Below, one piece after another: positions 33,500 to 42,995 of a stretch of 64,000 nt of DNA. The position numbers and the translations under genes were made by a program. Position 1 is the stretch's first letter. Each line of letters begins with the position of its first letter. This DNA comes from Acidobacteriota bacterium (GTDB taxonomy: Bacteria; Acidobacteriota; UBA4820), in contig JAKQCT010000065.1 in the NCBI GenBank assembly GCA_029559035.1, positions 62,001-126,000 on the forward strand. Reading direction: 5' to 3'. The notes under the pieces are model-generated. The model made no database searches, had not been told where the DNA came from, and was given only the letters and a program-made list of their open reading frames with translations.

Positions 33500-34255
33500 T
33501 CAGTCCCTTTTCTTGATCCTGATGCTCTTGGCGGGCAGCCCGACCGCGATGTGGTGGGCCCTGACCTCCCTGGTAGCCACCGCGTGGGAGCCCAGGATTG
33601 CGTCTTCTTCGACGGCAACCCCGGCCAGAACAGTGGAGTGGTAGGTTATCCTTGCGCCCCTGCCTATCACCGTCCTGGAAATCGTGACCCGCGAGGGATC
33701 GAGCGGGTCGTGGCTGTGGGTGTAAACGTTGGCGTAATCCGAAAGAGACGCGTCGTCCCCTATCTCGACCTCGCCCCTGTCGTCTATAAGCACGTTCCTG
33801 TGAATGGTCACTCTGTCCCCGCAGTCGATGTTGTATCCGAAAGAGAATGTGACGTTTTCGAAGATCTTAACGTCGGAACCGCATCTTCGGAAGACCCTCG
33901 CGGCGAGCATCCTTCTGAAATCCAACCCCAGTCTGGCGTTGTGGCCGGCCGGCGACATGTCGAAAAGGCGCCACAGCCAGAGCAGGGGCTTGACCTCGTA
34001 GAATTTCCGTTCATCCATTTCGCCGTAGTATTCCGCTTCCAGGGTCACGTTCCTCGGATCCAGTTGCGACGCAACCACTTCGGCTGCGATCGTTGAGGGT
34101 GTTCCCAGGCAGGGGTAGAGCAGGTCCCTTGCCAGGTCCCTGACTGTCTCGTTGCGGTCCCTGGACCGGTTGTCCAGCGCCGCCGCCGCCGCTTCCGTGA
34201 AGCCGTTGTAAAGCCTCTCTAGCGGGTTGTCAAGCTCAGGCGACCTTCTGCTCAT
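33500..34255 (-). CDS. Hexapeptide-repeat acyltransferase
   Basis: 251 residues. The C-terminal half (about 125-245) is a left-handed beta-helix with hexapeptide repeats (VKIFENVTFSFGYNIDCGDR, TIHRNVLIDDRGEVEIGDDA) and an active-site-like THSHD, ending AVGLPAKSIRIKKR. The N-terminal half is helical and may orient the acceptor. Such enzymes transfer acetyl or other acyl groups to sugars, amino acids or antibiotics; the substrate is unknown. It lies between the foldase and the RsbW-like gene on the minus strand, with a G-rich site before ATG 34255. Confidence 0.85.
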   Translation of the reverse strand: MSRRSPELDNPLERLYNGFTEAAAAALDNRSRDRNETVRDLARDLLYPCLGTPSTIAAEVVASQLDPRNVTLEAEYYGEMDERKFYEVKPLLWLWRLFDMSPAGHNARLGLDFRRMLAARVFRRCGSDVKIFENVTFSFGYNIDCGDRVTIHRNVLIDDRGEVEIGDDASLSDYANVYTHSHDPLDPSRVTISRTVIGRGARITYHSTVLAGVAVEEDAILGSHAVATREVRAHHIAVGLPAKSIRIKKRD

Positions 34256-34298
34256 GTTTTTGACGCTTCCCCGGAGTGGATGCGACGCCCGCGGTAGT

Positions 34299-35903
34299 TC
34301 AGGTCAGGTTCTGGGGGAAGGTCTTGACCTTGATGCCTTTCCTGCCTTCGTTGTCCAGATACTCGTCGATGATGGACGGCCCCTTGTCCATAAGATATCG
34401 CCTTCTGACTTCCTCTCTCGATTTCTCGAAATCTGCGGGAGCTCCGCTCTCCCTGTCGAGGACCTGGAACGCCGCGAACTTGCCCGGAGCTATCTGGTCC
34501 GCTATCCAGTTGCCTTTCTGCACCTTGGATATGTTCGACATAAGCCCGGGAGAGAATACGCCGGAGAGGTCGCTGAAGGTTTTCCACCCAAGGTCCCCGC
34601 TTCCCGTTTCCGGCAGTATACCCGGCGCCTTGAGCGCTGATTCCCACGGTGCGCCATTTTTCACCACGGCCATGGCGTTTTCCAGGGCTTTCTTGTCGGC
34701 AGAAATGAGATAGCGGAGATGGAGGCTTGCAGGAGGGCGGAAAAGGTCCTGATGGCCGTCGAAGAAAGCTCTGAGGTCCTTATCAGCAACCTCGTAATTC
34801 TGGATGAAATCCTGCATGAAAATCATGGCCGCGGCGTCCCGCGAGAAATCCCAGAGCTGGGCGTTGACCTCTTCCTTCTTGAGGTATCCTTCGTCCCTGG
34901 CGGCCGAAGCGACGCGCCTTTCGGAAGCCAGCATCCGGAAGATCCCCTGGAACACATCGACGGACCTCTGAAGCTGGCCGCCGGAACGCTGAAGCTCGTT
35001 GTGGAAGGTTTCCAGCAGTTGGGAGTAAGCGATCTTTTCCTTTCCGACGGTTCCGGCCGTTTTACCGAGGTCTTCCTCCGAGGGCTTGTCCTTGCTTATG
35101 AGGCTTGAAACAAGAGCCGCGTCGAAAGATTCGGGGTACTTCGCCTTGAGTTCTTCGGTGGCCTTGATGACCGCTTTCTGGTAGCGGATCGTCTCGGCTC
35201 TCTTGAGGATCGAAGGGTCGGTCTTCGCGGCCGGGTCGGGGCTTTTCAGTTCCTGGAGAACCGGGACGATGTACCCTTCGTTCCCGTATTTTATAGGCTC
35301 GAGCACCGTGCCGGGAGCCGCGGTGAAAAAGTGCGGCTGTATTTCCGGGGGGACCTGCTTGAAAGCCGCTGCTCCGAGGTCGAAGGTGGACGGACCGTCT
35401 TTCAATTCGCCCCTGTGCTTTTCGAAGATGGCTTTGATGTCCCCGCCTTTCCTCAGCTGTTCGGCCACCGCACGGGCGTCAGCCAATTCCCTGACTCCCA
35501 CTCCCATGATATGGCGCAGGGACTTCTCCTCCCTGAGGACAGTTTCGATCTCTTCCCGGCCGGGCTCGGTTTTTCCCTGGAGATAGCGTTCGATCATGTA
35601 ATTTTTCGCAAGCACCGAACGCTCGATCCTTTCGTTCTGCCTCTCCCACTCGATTCCCGCCAGCAGGCCCTTCCTCCTGGCTCTTTCCGCAGCCACTTCA
35701 CGCCGGACGAGCTGGTCCAGTCCCTTTTTAAGGCGTTCCGCGTCTTTCTCTTCCGAGAGCGAATGAGTCTTTACGAAGGCGTTCCACTGGAACGAGGATA
35801 CCCACTTTCCGGCGACCCTCGCCACCGGTTTTTCCGGCCTGCCGCAGGCAAAAAGGGCGGCGGCAAGCATGAGTATCGCGAATGTCTTTCTGGTGTTGTT
35901 CAT
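34299..35903 (-). CDS. SurA/PpiD-like parvulin-type foldase, lipoprotein
   Basis: 534 residues from ATG 35903 (AAAGGAG upstream); a 23-codon longer frame overlaps UppP and is rejected. There is a lipoprotein signal (FAILMLAAALFACG, lipobox LFAC). The N-terminal SurA-like helical region (about 28-130) is followed by a parvulin-like domain (about 130-245: SLRHIMGVGVRELADARAVA, STFDLGAAAFKQVPPEIQPH). A helical insert follows, then a second parvulin-like domain (about 390-500: ASLHLRYLISADKKALENAM). Catalytic residues are only partly kept, so chaperone activity is more certain than isomerase. It likely assists outer-membrane protein folding in the periplasm. Confidence 0.83.
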   Translation of the reverse strand: MNNTRKTFAILMLAAALFACGRPEKPVARVAGKWVSSFQWNAFVKTHSLSEEKDAERLKKGLDQLVRREVAAERARRKGLLAGIEWERQNERIERSVLAKNYMIERYLQGKTEPGREEIETVLREEKSLRHIMGVGVRELADARAVAEQLRKGGDIKAIFEKHRGELKDGPSTFDLGAAAFKQVPPEIQPHFFTAAPGTVLEPIKYGNEGYIVPVLQELKSPDPAAKTDPSILKRAETIRYQKAVIKATEELKAKYPESFDAALVSSLISKDKPSEEDLGKTAGTVGKEKIAYSQLLETFHNELQRSGGQLQRSVDVFQGIFRMLASERRVASAARDEGYLKKEEVNAQLWDFSRDAAAMIFMQDFIQNYEVADKDLRAFFDGHQDLFRPPASLHLRYLISADKKALENAMAVVKNGAPWESALKAPGILPETGSGDLGWKTFSDLSGVFSPGLMSNISKVQKGNWIADQIAPGKFAAFQVLDRESGAPADFEKSREEVRRRYLMDKGPSIIDEYLDNEGRKGIKVKTFPQNLT

Positions 35904-35920
35904 GAAAGTTCTCCTTTGAG

Positions 35921-36715
35921 TCAAGGGACAAAATAAGTGATGAGGAATCCGCACGCGGAGGCGAACAGGCAATAGTAGGAAAAAAGATGCAGCCTTCCGC
36001 CGGTCACCGCCCTCTTAAGAAAGAACAGCGAGGCGAATCCGGAAACGGCGGCCAGAAAGAAACTGACGATCATGACGCCGGTCCCGAAATTCGAGGCGGT
36101 ATCAGCGATCCCCTTCATGTCCAGAAGGAAAGCGCCGCCGATGGCAGGGATCGAAGAGAGGAAAGAATAACGGAACGCGTCGTCCCTTTTTAATCCGCAG
36201 AGAAGGCCGGCTGCTATCGTCGAGCCGGACCTGGAAATGCCCGGAAGAACGGCCAATCCCTGGGCCAGGCCGATCAGGAGCGCCGAAACTGGAGAGATCC
36301 CGCCCAGGCCGGATTCTCCTTTGCTTCCGAATTTCGTGAAGAACAGGGCCGCCGCGGTAACTACAAGGAATGCGGCGGGCCAGGCCGTGGAAACGAACGC
36401 CTTCTCCACGATGTCCTTGAGCGCCAGGCCGATGATCCCTGTCGGCAGGGAGGTAAGAGCGATCATCAGGACCAGCCTCCAGGCCGTCCGGTCTAACCTG
36501 AGACAACCCTTAGCCAATCCCAGAAGGTCTCCCGCGAAATAAGCCGCGAGAGCCGCGAGAGTTCCGAAATGAAGCACGAGAAAGAATGGGAGAGCGTCCT
36601 TTTCGCTGATACCCGCAAGCGCGCCCGCGAATGCGAGATGGGCCGAGGACGAGACTGGAAGGAACTCCGTAGCGCCCTGGATCACGCCCAGGACGAGCCC
36701 CCAGAGAAGGCCCAA
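35921..36715 (-). CDS. uppP: Undecaprenyl-diphosphatase
   Basis: 264 residues and about eight membrane helices. The two family motifs are present: QGATEFLPVSSSAHLAF (about 14-30) and AQGLAVLPGISRSGSTIAAG (about 152-172), including the catalytic Glu and Arg. The enzyme recycles the lipid carrier C55-PP for peptidoglycan and O-antigen synthesis. The start is TTG 36715 with GGAGG upstream, one base after the RNase J stop. It is the next gene before the foldase, 17 bases apart, so the three genes form one operon. Confidence 0.95.
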   Translation of the reverse strand: MGLLWGLVLGVIQGATEFLPVSSSAHLAFAGALAGISEKDALPFFLVLHFGTLAALAAYFAGDLLGLAKGCLRLDRTAWRLVLMIALTSLPTGIIGLALKDIVEKAFVSTAWPAAFLVVTAAALFFTKFGSKGESGLGGISPVSALLIGLAQGLAVLPGISRSGSTIAAGLLCGLKRDDAFRYSFLSSIPAIGGAFLLDMKGIADTASNFGTGVMIVSFFLAAVSGFASLFFLKRAVTGGRLHLFSYYCLFASACGFLITYFVP

Positions 36716-36716
36716 A

Positions 36717-38369
36717 TCAGACCTCCATCACGACGGGGATCACGAGCGGGATCTTGGCGTCGTTCTTCTTCAGTGTTTTCTTCACTGCCGATTTTACCCT
36801 GGCCCTCACGATGTTCTGGTCCCGCATCTCGTCCCTTGTCAGCTCTCCGGCGAGGTTCCTGAGAGCGCGCTTGATGTCGTCCGAGAGATCCTGCTGGTTC
36901 TCGAGGGGAGGGTACCCGCGGTGAATTATCTCGGGGTCCGCTTCGAACCTGCCGTCCTGGGAATTCACCACCACAATCGGCAGAACGAACCCCTCGTTCC
37001 CGAGATGCCTCCTGTCCCTGAGGAGAAGCTTCCCGACCGGGTCGCCCGACTCTCCGTCGAGCCAGATCGTGCCGGCGGGAACGTTCGAACGGCCTATAAG
37101 TTCGCCGTTCTCGAACACGAGCGAGTCGCCCACTTCGGAGACCAGGATCCTCTCGTCCGGGTAGCCCATCTCCCTCGCGAGTTCCCCGTTCTCCTTTAGC
37201 TGCCTGAACTCCCCGTGGATCGGCACGTAATATTTGCCGCGCACCCAGGAAGCGAGAAGCTTGATCTCTTCCTTGGCTCCGTGGCCCGAAACGTGTATGG
37301 AGGGGTCTTCCGCGGGAGTCACGACCCTGCCGCCCTTGCGGTAGACCTGGTTTATTATCCTGCCGATCCTCTTTTCGTTCCCGGGGATGATCCTCGCGGA
37401 AAAGATTACCGTGTCGCCCTCTCGGATGGAAATGTTCTTTATCTCGTCGAAGGCGATCCTGCTCATGGCGGAGAACGGCTCACCCTGGCTTCCAGTGGCC
37501 ACGACTATCATGTCGGAAGGTCTGACCTTCGGGATATCCTCCGTCCCGATTACAACGTTCGGCGGGTATCTGAGATGCCCAAGTCTTTCGCTGACCTCGA
37601 TGTTGCCCAGAAGAGACCTGCCGAGGAAGACGACCTTCTTCCTGTACCTGGACGCGAGGTCGAGTATCCCCTGGATCCGCTGGATGTTTGTGCTGAAAAG
37701 GGAGATGATCAGCCTCTCGCCCGCCGAAGAGATGTGGGATTCGAGTCCTTTGAAAACTGTCTTTTCCGATCCAGCCATGCCTCCGACCTCGGAGTTGGTG
37801 CTGTCCACCAGGAGCGCCGTCACGCCCATTCCGCCGTAATCCTGGAAGCGGTTGAAGGAGGTGAGCCTTCCGTCGAGGGGGGTCTGGTCGAACTTGAAGT
37901 CGCTGGAATGGACGAATGTCCCGTCGCCGGTCCTTATTGCCATGGAGAAAGCTTCGGGTATCGAATGGGTCACATAGATGGGCTCTATCTCGAATGGACC
38001 GAACGTTTCCTTCTTGCCGTTGGAAAGCTCGCGGACCTCCTGGAGCTCTATGTCCATCTCCTCGAGCTTGTTCTCCAGAAGGCCCAGGGCGAACGGAGAA
38101 GCCATCACGGGCATGGGGAGCTGGCGCAGGAGGAACGGAACGGCGCCAAGATGGTCCTCGTGGGCGTGGGTTATAAGCAGGGCGCAACCGCCGGCGCCTC
38201 TCGTCTCCATGAGGTACTGGAAGTCGGGGATGACCCTGTCTACGCCCGGAAGGTCCGTCTCGGGGAACATCATCCCGCAATCCACGATTAGAGTATGCCC
38301 GTCCTTTTCGTAGAGGGTCATGTTTCTTCCGAACTCTCCGAGGCCGCCTAGAAATGAGATTTTCAGCAT
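36717..38369 (-). CDS. rnj: Ribonuclease J family (beta-CASP)
   Basis: 550 residues, the RNase J length. The metallo-beta-lactamase motifs are LIVDCGMMFPE, LITHAHEDHLGAVPFLL (HxHxDH) and FVHSSDFKFDQTP, and the beta-CASP part contains VDSTNSEVGGMAG and VVATGSQGEPFSAMSRIAF. The segment VHVSGHGAKEEIKLLAS-like (IHVSGHGAKEEI) with YYVPIHGEFRQL marks the beta-CASP C motifs. It acts as an endonuclease and 5'-3' exonuclease in mRNA decay and rRNA maturation. It starts four bases after the DUF4388 gene and ends next to uppP. Confidence 0.95.
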   Translation of the reverse strand: MLKISFLGGLGEFGRNMTLYEKDGHTLIVDCGMMFPETDLPGVDRVIPDFQYLMETRGAGGCALLITHAHEDHLGAVPFLLRQLPMPVMASPFALGLLENKLEEMDIELQEVRELSNGKKETFGPFEIEPIYVTHSIPEAFSMAIRTGDGTFVHSSDFKFDQTPLDGRLTSFNRFQDYGGMGVTALLVDSTNSEVGGMAGSEKTVFKGLESHISSAGERLIISLFSTNIQRIQGILDLASRYRKKVVFLGRSLLGNIEVSERLGHLRYPPNVVIGTEDIPKVRPSDMIVVATGSQGEPFSAMSRIAFDEIKNISIREGDTVIFSARIIPGNEKRIGRIINQVYRKGGRVVTPAEDPSIHVSGHGAKEEIKLLASWVRGKYYVPIHGEFRQLKENGELAREMGYPDERILVSEVGDSLVFENGELIGRSNVPAGTIWLDGESGDPVGKLLLRDRRHLGNEGFVLPIVVVNSQDGRFEADPEIIHRGYPPLENQQDLSDDIKRALRNLAGELTRDEMRDQNIVRARVKSAVKKTLKKNDAKIPLVIPVVMEV

Positions 38370-38373
38370 TTTT

Positions 38374-39120
38374 TCAGGATCCCGCTTTGATCTTGATAAT
38401 CCCTGATTCTTTCTTTTTGATAAGCCCGAGGACGAAAAGGGCGTAAAGGATCTTTGCCGTCTGCGAAGTGTCCAGGGGAGAGACTTCGAGAAGCATCAGA
38501 AGGGTCCTTCTGCCGTCCACGAACCTGAAGATCCTCTTTTCGTCCGTCGAGAGTGGAATGGTCGGGAGCAGGATGAGCGCGTTCTCGCTCGGTTCGAACA
38601 CGTCCTCCTTCTTGCCGAGCCATTTCACGACCCTCTTCGGGTCAGAGATCTTCTTTATCCCCTCTAGCACGACGAACCTGGTGTCGAGGCTGAGCTTGAT
38701 GAGCTCGTCCTCTTTGAATTTTCCCACCTTGAAGGTGATCGTGCCTTCGGTCCATTCGAAAAGAGACCAGACGATGGCGACGACCTGTTCCTTGACGTTC
38801 TCGAGAAGCTCCTGCGCGGTCAGCGCCCCTATCTCTATGAGAACCTTGCCTTGTCTCTTTCCCGTTGATTTGAGCAGCTCCACGGACCTGTCGTACTGCT
38901 CCCGGGAGATCTTCTTCTTGGCGAGGAGAAACTCCCCCAGCCTGTCGTCGTCGAATGTGGACGAGGCGAAGATAACCTCTCCTCCTGAGATGTAGATGTC
39001 CTTCCTGCCCTTTTCGCAGGCGGCGCTGAGGACGCCCGGGACCCTGTAGTAGTTTATCTTCTGCAGGACCTCGGGAAGCGGAGTCTCGCTGACATCCCCT
39101 TCGTAGATGTAATCTCTCAT
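38374..39120 (-). CDS. DUF4388 (PATAN-type) protein
   Basis: 248 residues from ATG 39120 (a GGTGGGGTG stretch upstream); TTG 39138 is the longer option. An N-terminal DUF4388 domain (about 5-110) is recognised by GDVSETPLPEVLQKINYYRV, GVLSAACEKGRKDIYISGGE and FASSTFDDDRLGEFLLAKKK. It is followed by LFEWTEGTITF, typical for the family, and a C-terminal winged-helix-like region (about 175-245). Such proteins occur in bacteria with complex chemosensory or motility signalling; their mechanism is not settled. It heads the RNase J/uppP/foldase operon. Confidence 0.8.
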   Translation of the reverse strand: MRDYIYEGDVSETPLPEVLQKINYYRVPGVLSAACEKGRKDIYISGGEVIFASSTFDDDRLGEFLLAKKKISREQYDRSVELLKSTGKRQGKVLIEIGALTAQELLENVKEQVVAIVWSLFEWTEGTITFKVGKFKEDELIKLSLDTRFVVLEGIKKISDPKRVVKWLGKKEDVFEPSENALILLPTIPLSTDEKRIFRFVDGRRTLLMLLEVSPLDTSQTAKILYALFVLGLIKKKESGIIKIKAGS

Positions 39121-39141
39121 CGTCACCCCACCGAACAAAGA

Positions 39142-39147
39142 ATTATA
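39142..39147 (-). promoter_or_regulatory. Possible -10 box for the DUF4388 operon
   Basis: A consensus TATAAT is read on the minus strand, about 22 bases before ATG 39120. The -35 region is poor (TTTATC at about 17 bases), so this is tentative. Confidence 0.38.
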
Positions 39148-39170
39148 GCTCTTTTCAAGGGGAAGATAAA

Positions 39171-39209
39171 GAGGGGCGGCGGCCGCCCGCCCGGGTGAAT
39201 CCGCCCCTC
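39171..39209. repeat. GC-rich inverted repeat between the DUF4388 gene and nifJ
   Basis: GAGGGGCGG at 39171-39179 faces CCGCCCCTC at 39201-39209, a perfect nine-base pair with an inner GGGCGG/CCGCCC hairpin (39174-39179, 39183-39188) as an alternative. It lies beyond the nifJ terminator and may act as a second stop or a protein-free structure. Confidence 0.65.
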
Positions 39210-39214
39210 CGTCG

Positions 39215-39243
39215 AAAAAAAAGGGCAGGAACGAGTCCTGCCC
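39215..39243 (-). terminator. Rho-independent terminator after nifJ
   Basis: Read on the minus strand, GGGCAGGA pairs with TCCTGCCC (39236-39243 and 39223-39230) around a five-base loop, and eight T follow (39215-39222). It lies 28 bases after the nifJ stop. Confidence 0.92.
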
Positions 39244-39270
39244 TCAGTTCGCGGAAAATCGTTATAAATC

Positions 39271-42200
39271 CTATTTTTTCTCGGCGGCGGAGCCTGCTAT
39301 CGCCGCGAGCTGCTCGTAGGTCTGCCAGACCCTCTTGATGCACTCGTCGCCCGCCGTCATGTACTTCTCGACCAGCTCGGGCTTCGTCTTCTCGAGCATC
39401 CTGAATCGGGTCTCCTTCATCGCGAAGTCCCTGTAGGAGATCTTCGGAGGCTTGGAGTCGAGCTTCAAAGGGTTCTTGCCTTCGGCGATCAGCATCGGGT
39501 TGTAGCGGTAGAGGGGCCAGAGGCCGCAGTCGACCGCCAGCTTCTGGTGCTCCATTCCCTTCATCATGTCGATGCCGTGGGCGATGCAGTGGCTGTAGGC
39601 GATTATGATGGAAGGCCCGTCGTAGCTCTCGGCTTCGACGAAGGCCTTGACGGTCTGGCCGTCGCTGGCGCCCATCGCCACCTGAGCCACGTACACGGAC
39701 CCGTAAGCGATGGCCATGAGGCCGAGGTCTTTCCTGGGGGTGGGCTTTCCTGACATCGCGAACTTTGCGACGCCTCCGATCGGGGTGGCCTTGGAGCACT
39801 GGCCGCCGGTGTTCGAGTAGACGCCGGTGTCGAGCACCAGCACGTTCACGTTCCTCTGTGAAGCGAGGACGTGGTCAAGCCCGCCGTAGCCGATGTCGTA
39901 AGCCCAGCCGTCGCCGCCGACGATCCAGACGCTCTTCTTCACCAGGCTGTCGGATACGGAGAAGAGGTCCTTCGATTCCTCGGTATTAAGGGACTGGAGC
40001 TTCTTCCTGAGGTCGTTCACGAGTCCGCGCTGCTTGGCGATCTCGAGGTCGTTCTTCTGCGGGTTCTCGAGGAGCGCCGAAACGAGCGGCTCGCCGATCT
40101 CTCCGGACATCTTCTTCAGGAGCTCGGTCGCGTATTCCTTCTGCTTGTCCACCGTAAGCCTGAATCCGAGGCCGAACTCGGCGTTGTCCTCGAATAGGGA
40201 ATTGGACCAGGCCGGGCCTCTGCCTTCCTTGTTCTTCGCCCAGGGGGTGGTCGGCAGGTTGCCGCCGTAGATCGACGAGCATCCTGTCGCGTTGGCGACT
40301 ATCGCCCTGTCGCCGAACAGCTGGCTGAGGAGTTTCACGTAAGGCGTCTCTCCGCAACCGGCGCATGCGCCCGAAAACTCGAAGAGGGGCATGAAGAACT
40401 GCGAGCCCTTGACCGTGTCCACCTTGACCTTGGAGATGTCAGTCTCGGGCAGGTCGAGGAAGAACTCGAAGTTCTCCTTCTCGGGCTGCCTGAGAGGGAT
40501 CTGGTCGGCCATGTTGAGGGCCTTGTTCTCGGGGTTCGCCTTGTCCTTGCCGGGGCAGGTGAACCTGCAGGCCGCGCACCCGGTGCAGTCTTCGGGAGCG
40601 ACCTGGACGGTCCACTTCATGCCCTTGAACTCGGCGCCCTTGTAGTCCGCCGATTTGAAGGTCTTGGGGGCTTTGGCGAGGAGGGCCGGATCGTAGGCCT
40701 TGACCCTTATCGCGGCGTGCGGGCATACAAGCGAGCACTTTCCGCACTGGATGCAAAGGTCCGGGTTCCAGACCGGGATCTCGAGGGCTATGTTCCTCTT
40801 TTCCCACTTGGCCGTGTCGGTCGGGAATGTGCCGTCGGCGGAGAAAGCTGATACAGGCAGCAGTTCGCCGTCGCCCGCGATGATCTTTCCGAGGACGTTC
40901 CTGACGTATTCGGGGGCATTCTCGGAGACGGTCGGAGGTATCCCGATCTTGCTGGTCGCCGTCTTGGGATAATTCACCTCCTGCAGGTTGGCGAGGGTGC
41001 TGTCGACCGCCTCGAAGTTCTTCTTGACGACCTCTTCGCCCTTCCTGCCATAGGTCTTCTCGATGGCCTTCTTGATGGCCTTGATCGCCTCGTCCTTGGG
41101 GAGGACGCCGGAGATCGCGAAGAAGCAGGTCTGCATGATGGTATTGACCCTGCCGCCCATTCCCGCGTCCTTGGCCACCTTGTAGCCGTCTATCACGTAG
41201 AACTTGATGTTCTTGTCGATTATCTGCTGCTGGACCTTCTTGGGGATCCTGTCCCACACCTCGTCCTTGCCGTACTGGCTGTTGAGGAGGAATACCGCGC
41301 CCGGCTTGGCGTACTTCAGCATGTCGTACTTCTCGAGGAAGACCGACTGGTGGCACGCGACGAAGTTGGCCGAGTTCACGAGGTAGATCGACCTGATCGG
41401 ACGGGGCCCGAAGCGCAAGTGCGAGATCGTCACCGCGCCGGCCTTTTTCGAGTCGTAAACGAAGTAGCCCTGGGCGTAGTTCTCTGTCTCCTCGCCGATG
41501 ATCTTGATGGAATTCTTGTTGGCGCCGACCGTTCCGTCCGAGCCGAGGCCGAAGAAGACGCACCTGACGACGTCGTCCTTTTCGATGTTGAAATCGGGAT
41601 CGAAGTCGAGGCTGCTGCCGCTCACGTCGTCCTTGATGCCGACGACGAAGTGGTTTTTCGGCTCCTTCTTCGCCAATTCGTCGAAGACGGCCTTCAGCAT
41701 CGCGGGGGTGACTTCCTTGGAGGAGAGGCCGTACCTTCCGCCGATGACCCTGGGGAACCCGAAGGGGAGCTTGCCCGCGATGTGGGCTTCGCTCATTGCC
41801 GTCAGGATGTCGGCGTAGAGGGGCTCGCCCGCCGACCCGGGTTCCTTGGTCCTGTCCATGACCGCTATCGACTTTACAGACTTGGGAAGAGCTTCGAGGA
41901 AGTAGTTCGCGGCGAAGGGCCTGTAAAGGCGGACCTTCAGGAGGCCGACCTTTCCGCCCTTCTCGTTCAGGTAGTCTACGGTCTCCATGGCCGTTTCGCA
42001 CGCGGAGCCCATCAGGATGATGACCCTTTCCGCGTCCGCGGGGCCGTAGTATTCGAAGGGGCGGTATTTTCTGCCCACGACCTTCTCGAATTTCTCCATC
42101 GCTTCGACCATGATCTCCGGGAACTTCTCGTAGTAAGGGTTGACGGTCTCGCGGGCCTGGAAGAATACGTCGGGGTTCTGAGCCGTTCCCCTCAGGACCG

Positions 42201-42837
42201 GCTTTTCGGGATTGAGGCCCCTTGCCCTGTGAGCCCTGACGAGGTCGTTGTCGATCATCGCCCTCATGTCTTCGAATGCCAGCTGCTCGACCTTCTGGAC
42301 TTCGTGCGAGGTCCTGAAACCGTCGAAATAATGAAGGACGGGGACCCTTCCCTTCAGCGTGGCCGCCTGGGCTATGAGGACGAAGTCCATGGCTTCCTGG
42401 ACAGAAGCGGACGACAGGAGCGCCCAGCCTGTCTGGCGGCAGGCCATCACGTCGCTGTGGTCGCCGAAGATCGAGAGGGCGTGCGTCGCGACGGTCCTCG
42501 CGCTGACGTTGAACACGGTCGAGGTGAGCTCTCCGGCGATCTTGAACATGTTGGGTATCATGAGGAGGAGGCCCTGCGACGCGGTGAAGGTCGTCGTGAG
42601 GGCTCCGGTCTGGAGGGCGCCGTGGACCGCGCCGGAAGCTCCGCCTTCGCTCTGCATCTCGATGACAGAGGGGACCGTCCCCCAGATGTTCTGTTTTCCC
42701 TGCGACGCCCACTCGTCCGCCCATTCGCCCATGTTGGACGAGGGCGTGATCGGGTAGATCGCGCACACTTCGCTGCAATGGTAAGCCGTATAGGCCGCAG
42801 CCTCGTTCCCGTCGATCGTAACTTTTTTCCTGGCCAT
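39271..42837 (-). CDS. nifJ: Pyruvate:ferredoxin (flavodoxin) oxidoreductase, single-chain
   Basis: 1188 residues, full length for the homodimeric enzyme. The N-terminal domain starts VTIDGNEAAAYTAYHCSEVC with AIYPITPSSNMGEWAD. Two [4Fe-4S] ferredoxin motifs lie near residues 695-760 (CIQCGKCSLVCPHAAI and CTGCAACRFTCPGK), and a proximal-cluster CAGCGETPYVKLL lies near 825. The TPP site is GDGWAYDIGYGGLDHVL with LDTGVYSNTGGQCSKATPIG. It decarboxylates pyruvate to acetyl-CoA and reduces ferredoxin, which indicates anaerobic carbon metabolism. AAGGAG precedes ATG 42837; its own terminator makes it monocistronic. Confidence 0.97.
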   Translation of the reverse strand: MARKKVTIDGNEAAAYTAYHCSEVCAIYPITPSSNMGEWADEWASQGKQNIWGTVPSVIEMQSEGGASGAVHGALQTGALTTTFTASQGLLLMIPNMFKIAGELTSTVFNVSARTVATHALSIFGDHSDVMACRQTGWALLSSASVQEAMDFVLIAQAATLKGRVPVLHYFDGFRTSHEVQKVEQLAFEDMRAMIDNDLVRAHRARGLNPEKPVLRGTAQNPDVFFQARETVNPYYEKFPEIMVEAMEKFEKVVGRKYRPFEYYGPADAERVIILMGSACETAMETVDYLNEKGGKVGLLKVRLYRPFAANYFLEALPKSVKSIAVMDRTKEPGSAGEPLYADILTAMSEAHIAGKLPFGFPRVIGGRYGLSSKEVTPAMLKAVFDELAKKEPKNHFVVGIKDDVSGSSLDFDPDFNIEKDDVVRCVFFGLGSDGTVGANKNSIKIIGEETENYAQGYFVYDSKKAGAVTISHLRFGPRPIRSIYLVNSANFVACHQSVFLEKYDMLKYAKPGAVFLLNSQYGKDEVWDRIPKKVQQQIIDKNIKFYVIDGYKVAKDAGMGGRVNTIMQTCFFAISGVLPKDEAIKAIKKAIEKTYGRKGEEVVKKNFEAVDSTLANLQEVNYPKTATSKIGIPPTVSENAPEYVRNVLGKIIAGDGELLPVSAFSADGTFPTDTAKWEKRNIALEIPVWNPDLCIQCGKCSLVCPHAAIRVKAYDPALLAKAPKTFKSADYKGAEFKGMKWTVQVAPEDCTGCAACRFTCPGKDKANPENKALNMADQIPLRQPEKENFEFFLDLPETDISKVKVDTVKGSQFFMPLFEFSGACAGCGETPYVKLLSQLFGDRAIVANATGCSSIYGGNLPTTPWAKNKEGRGPAWSNSLFEDNAEFGLGFRLTVDKQKEYATELLKKMSGEIGEPLVSALLENPQKNDLEIAKQRGLVNDLRKKLQSLNTEESKDLFSVSDSLVKKSVWIVGGDGWAYDIGYGGLDHVLASQRNVNVLVLDTGVYSNTGGQCSKATPIGGVAKFAMSGKPTPRKDLGLMAIAYGSVYVAQVAMGASDGQTVKAFVEAESYDGPSIIIAYSHCIAHGIDMMKGMEHQKLAVDCGLWPLYRYNPMLIAEGKNPLKLDSKPPKISYRDFAMKETRFRMLEKTKPELVEKYMTAGDECIKRVWQTYEQLAAIAGSAAEKK

Positions 42838-42995
42838 TTTCTGCTCCTTTTTCTGGTTTTTGCCTCGCGGGAGAAACCCACCAAGGGTTCAGCTCACGGG
42901 ACTCTTGTCAATCTTGTTGGGATCCCCCGATACAAGGTACCGTATGATACCACAGATTCGGGAAAAATATAAGATTCCAGAAGTCCCTGATAACG

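Noticed and set aside
40439..42778. Open frame of 779 codons on the minus strand in a second phase of nifJ
   Set aside because: It is rich in R, G, P and Q, has no family motif, and overlaps the clear nifJ frame; such long shadow frames are expected in GC-rich DNA.
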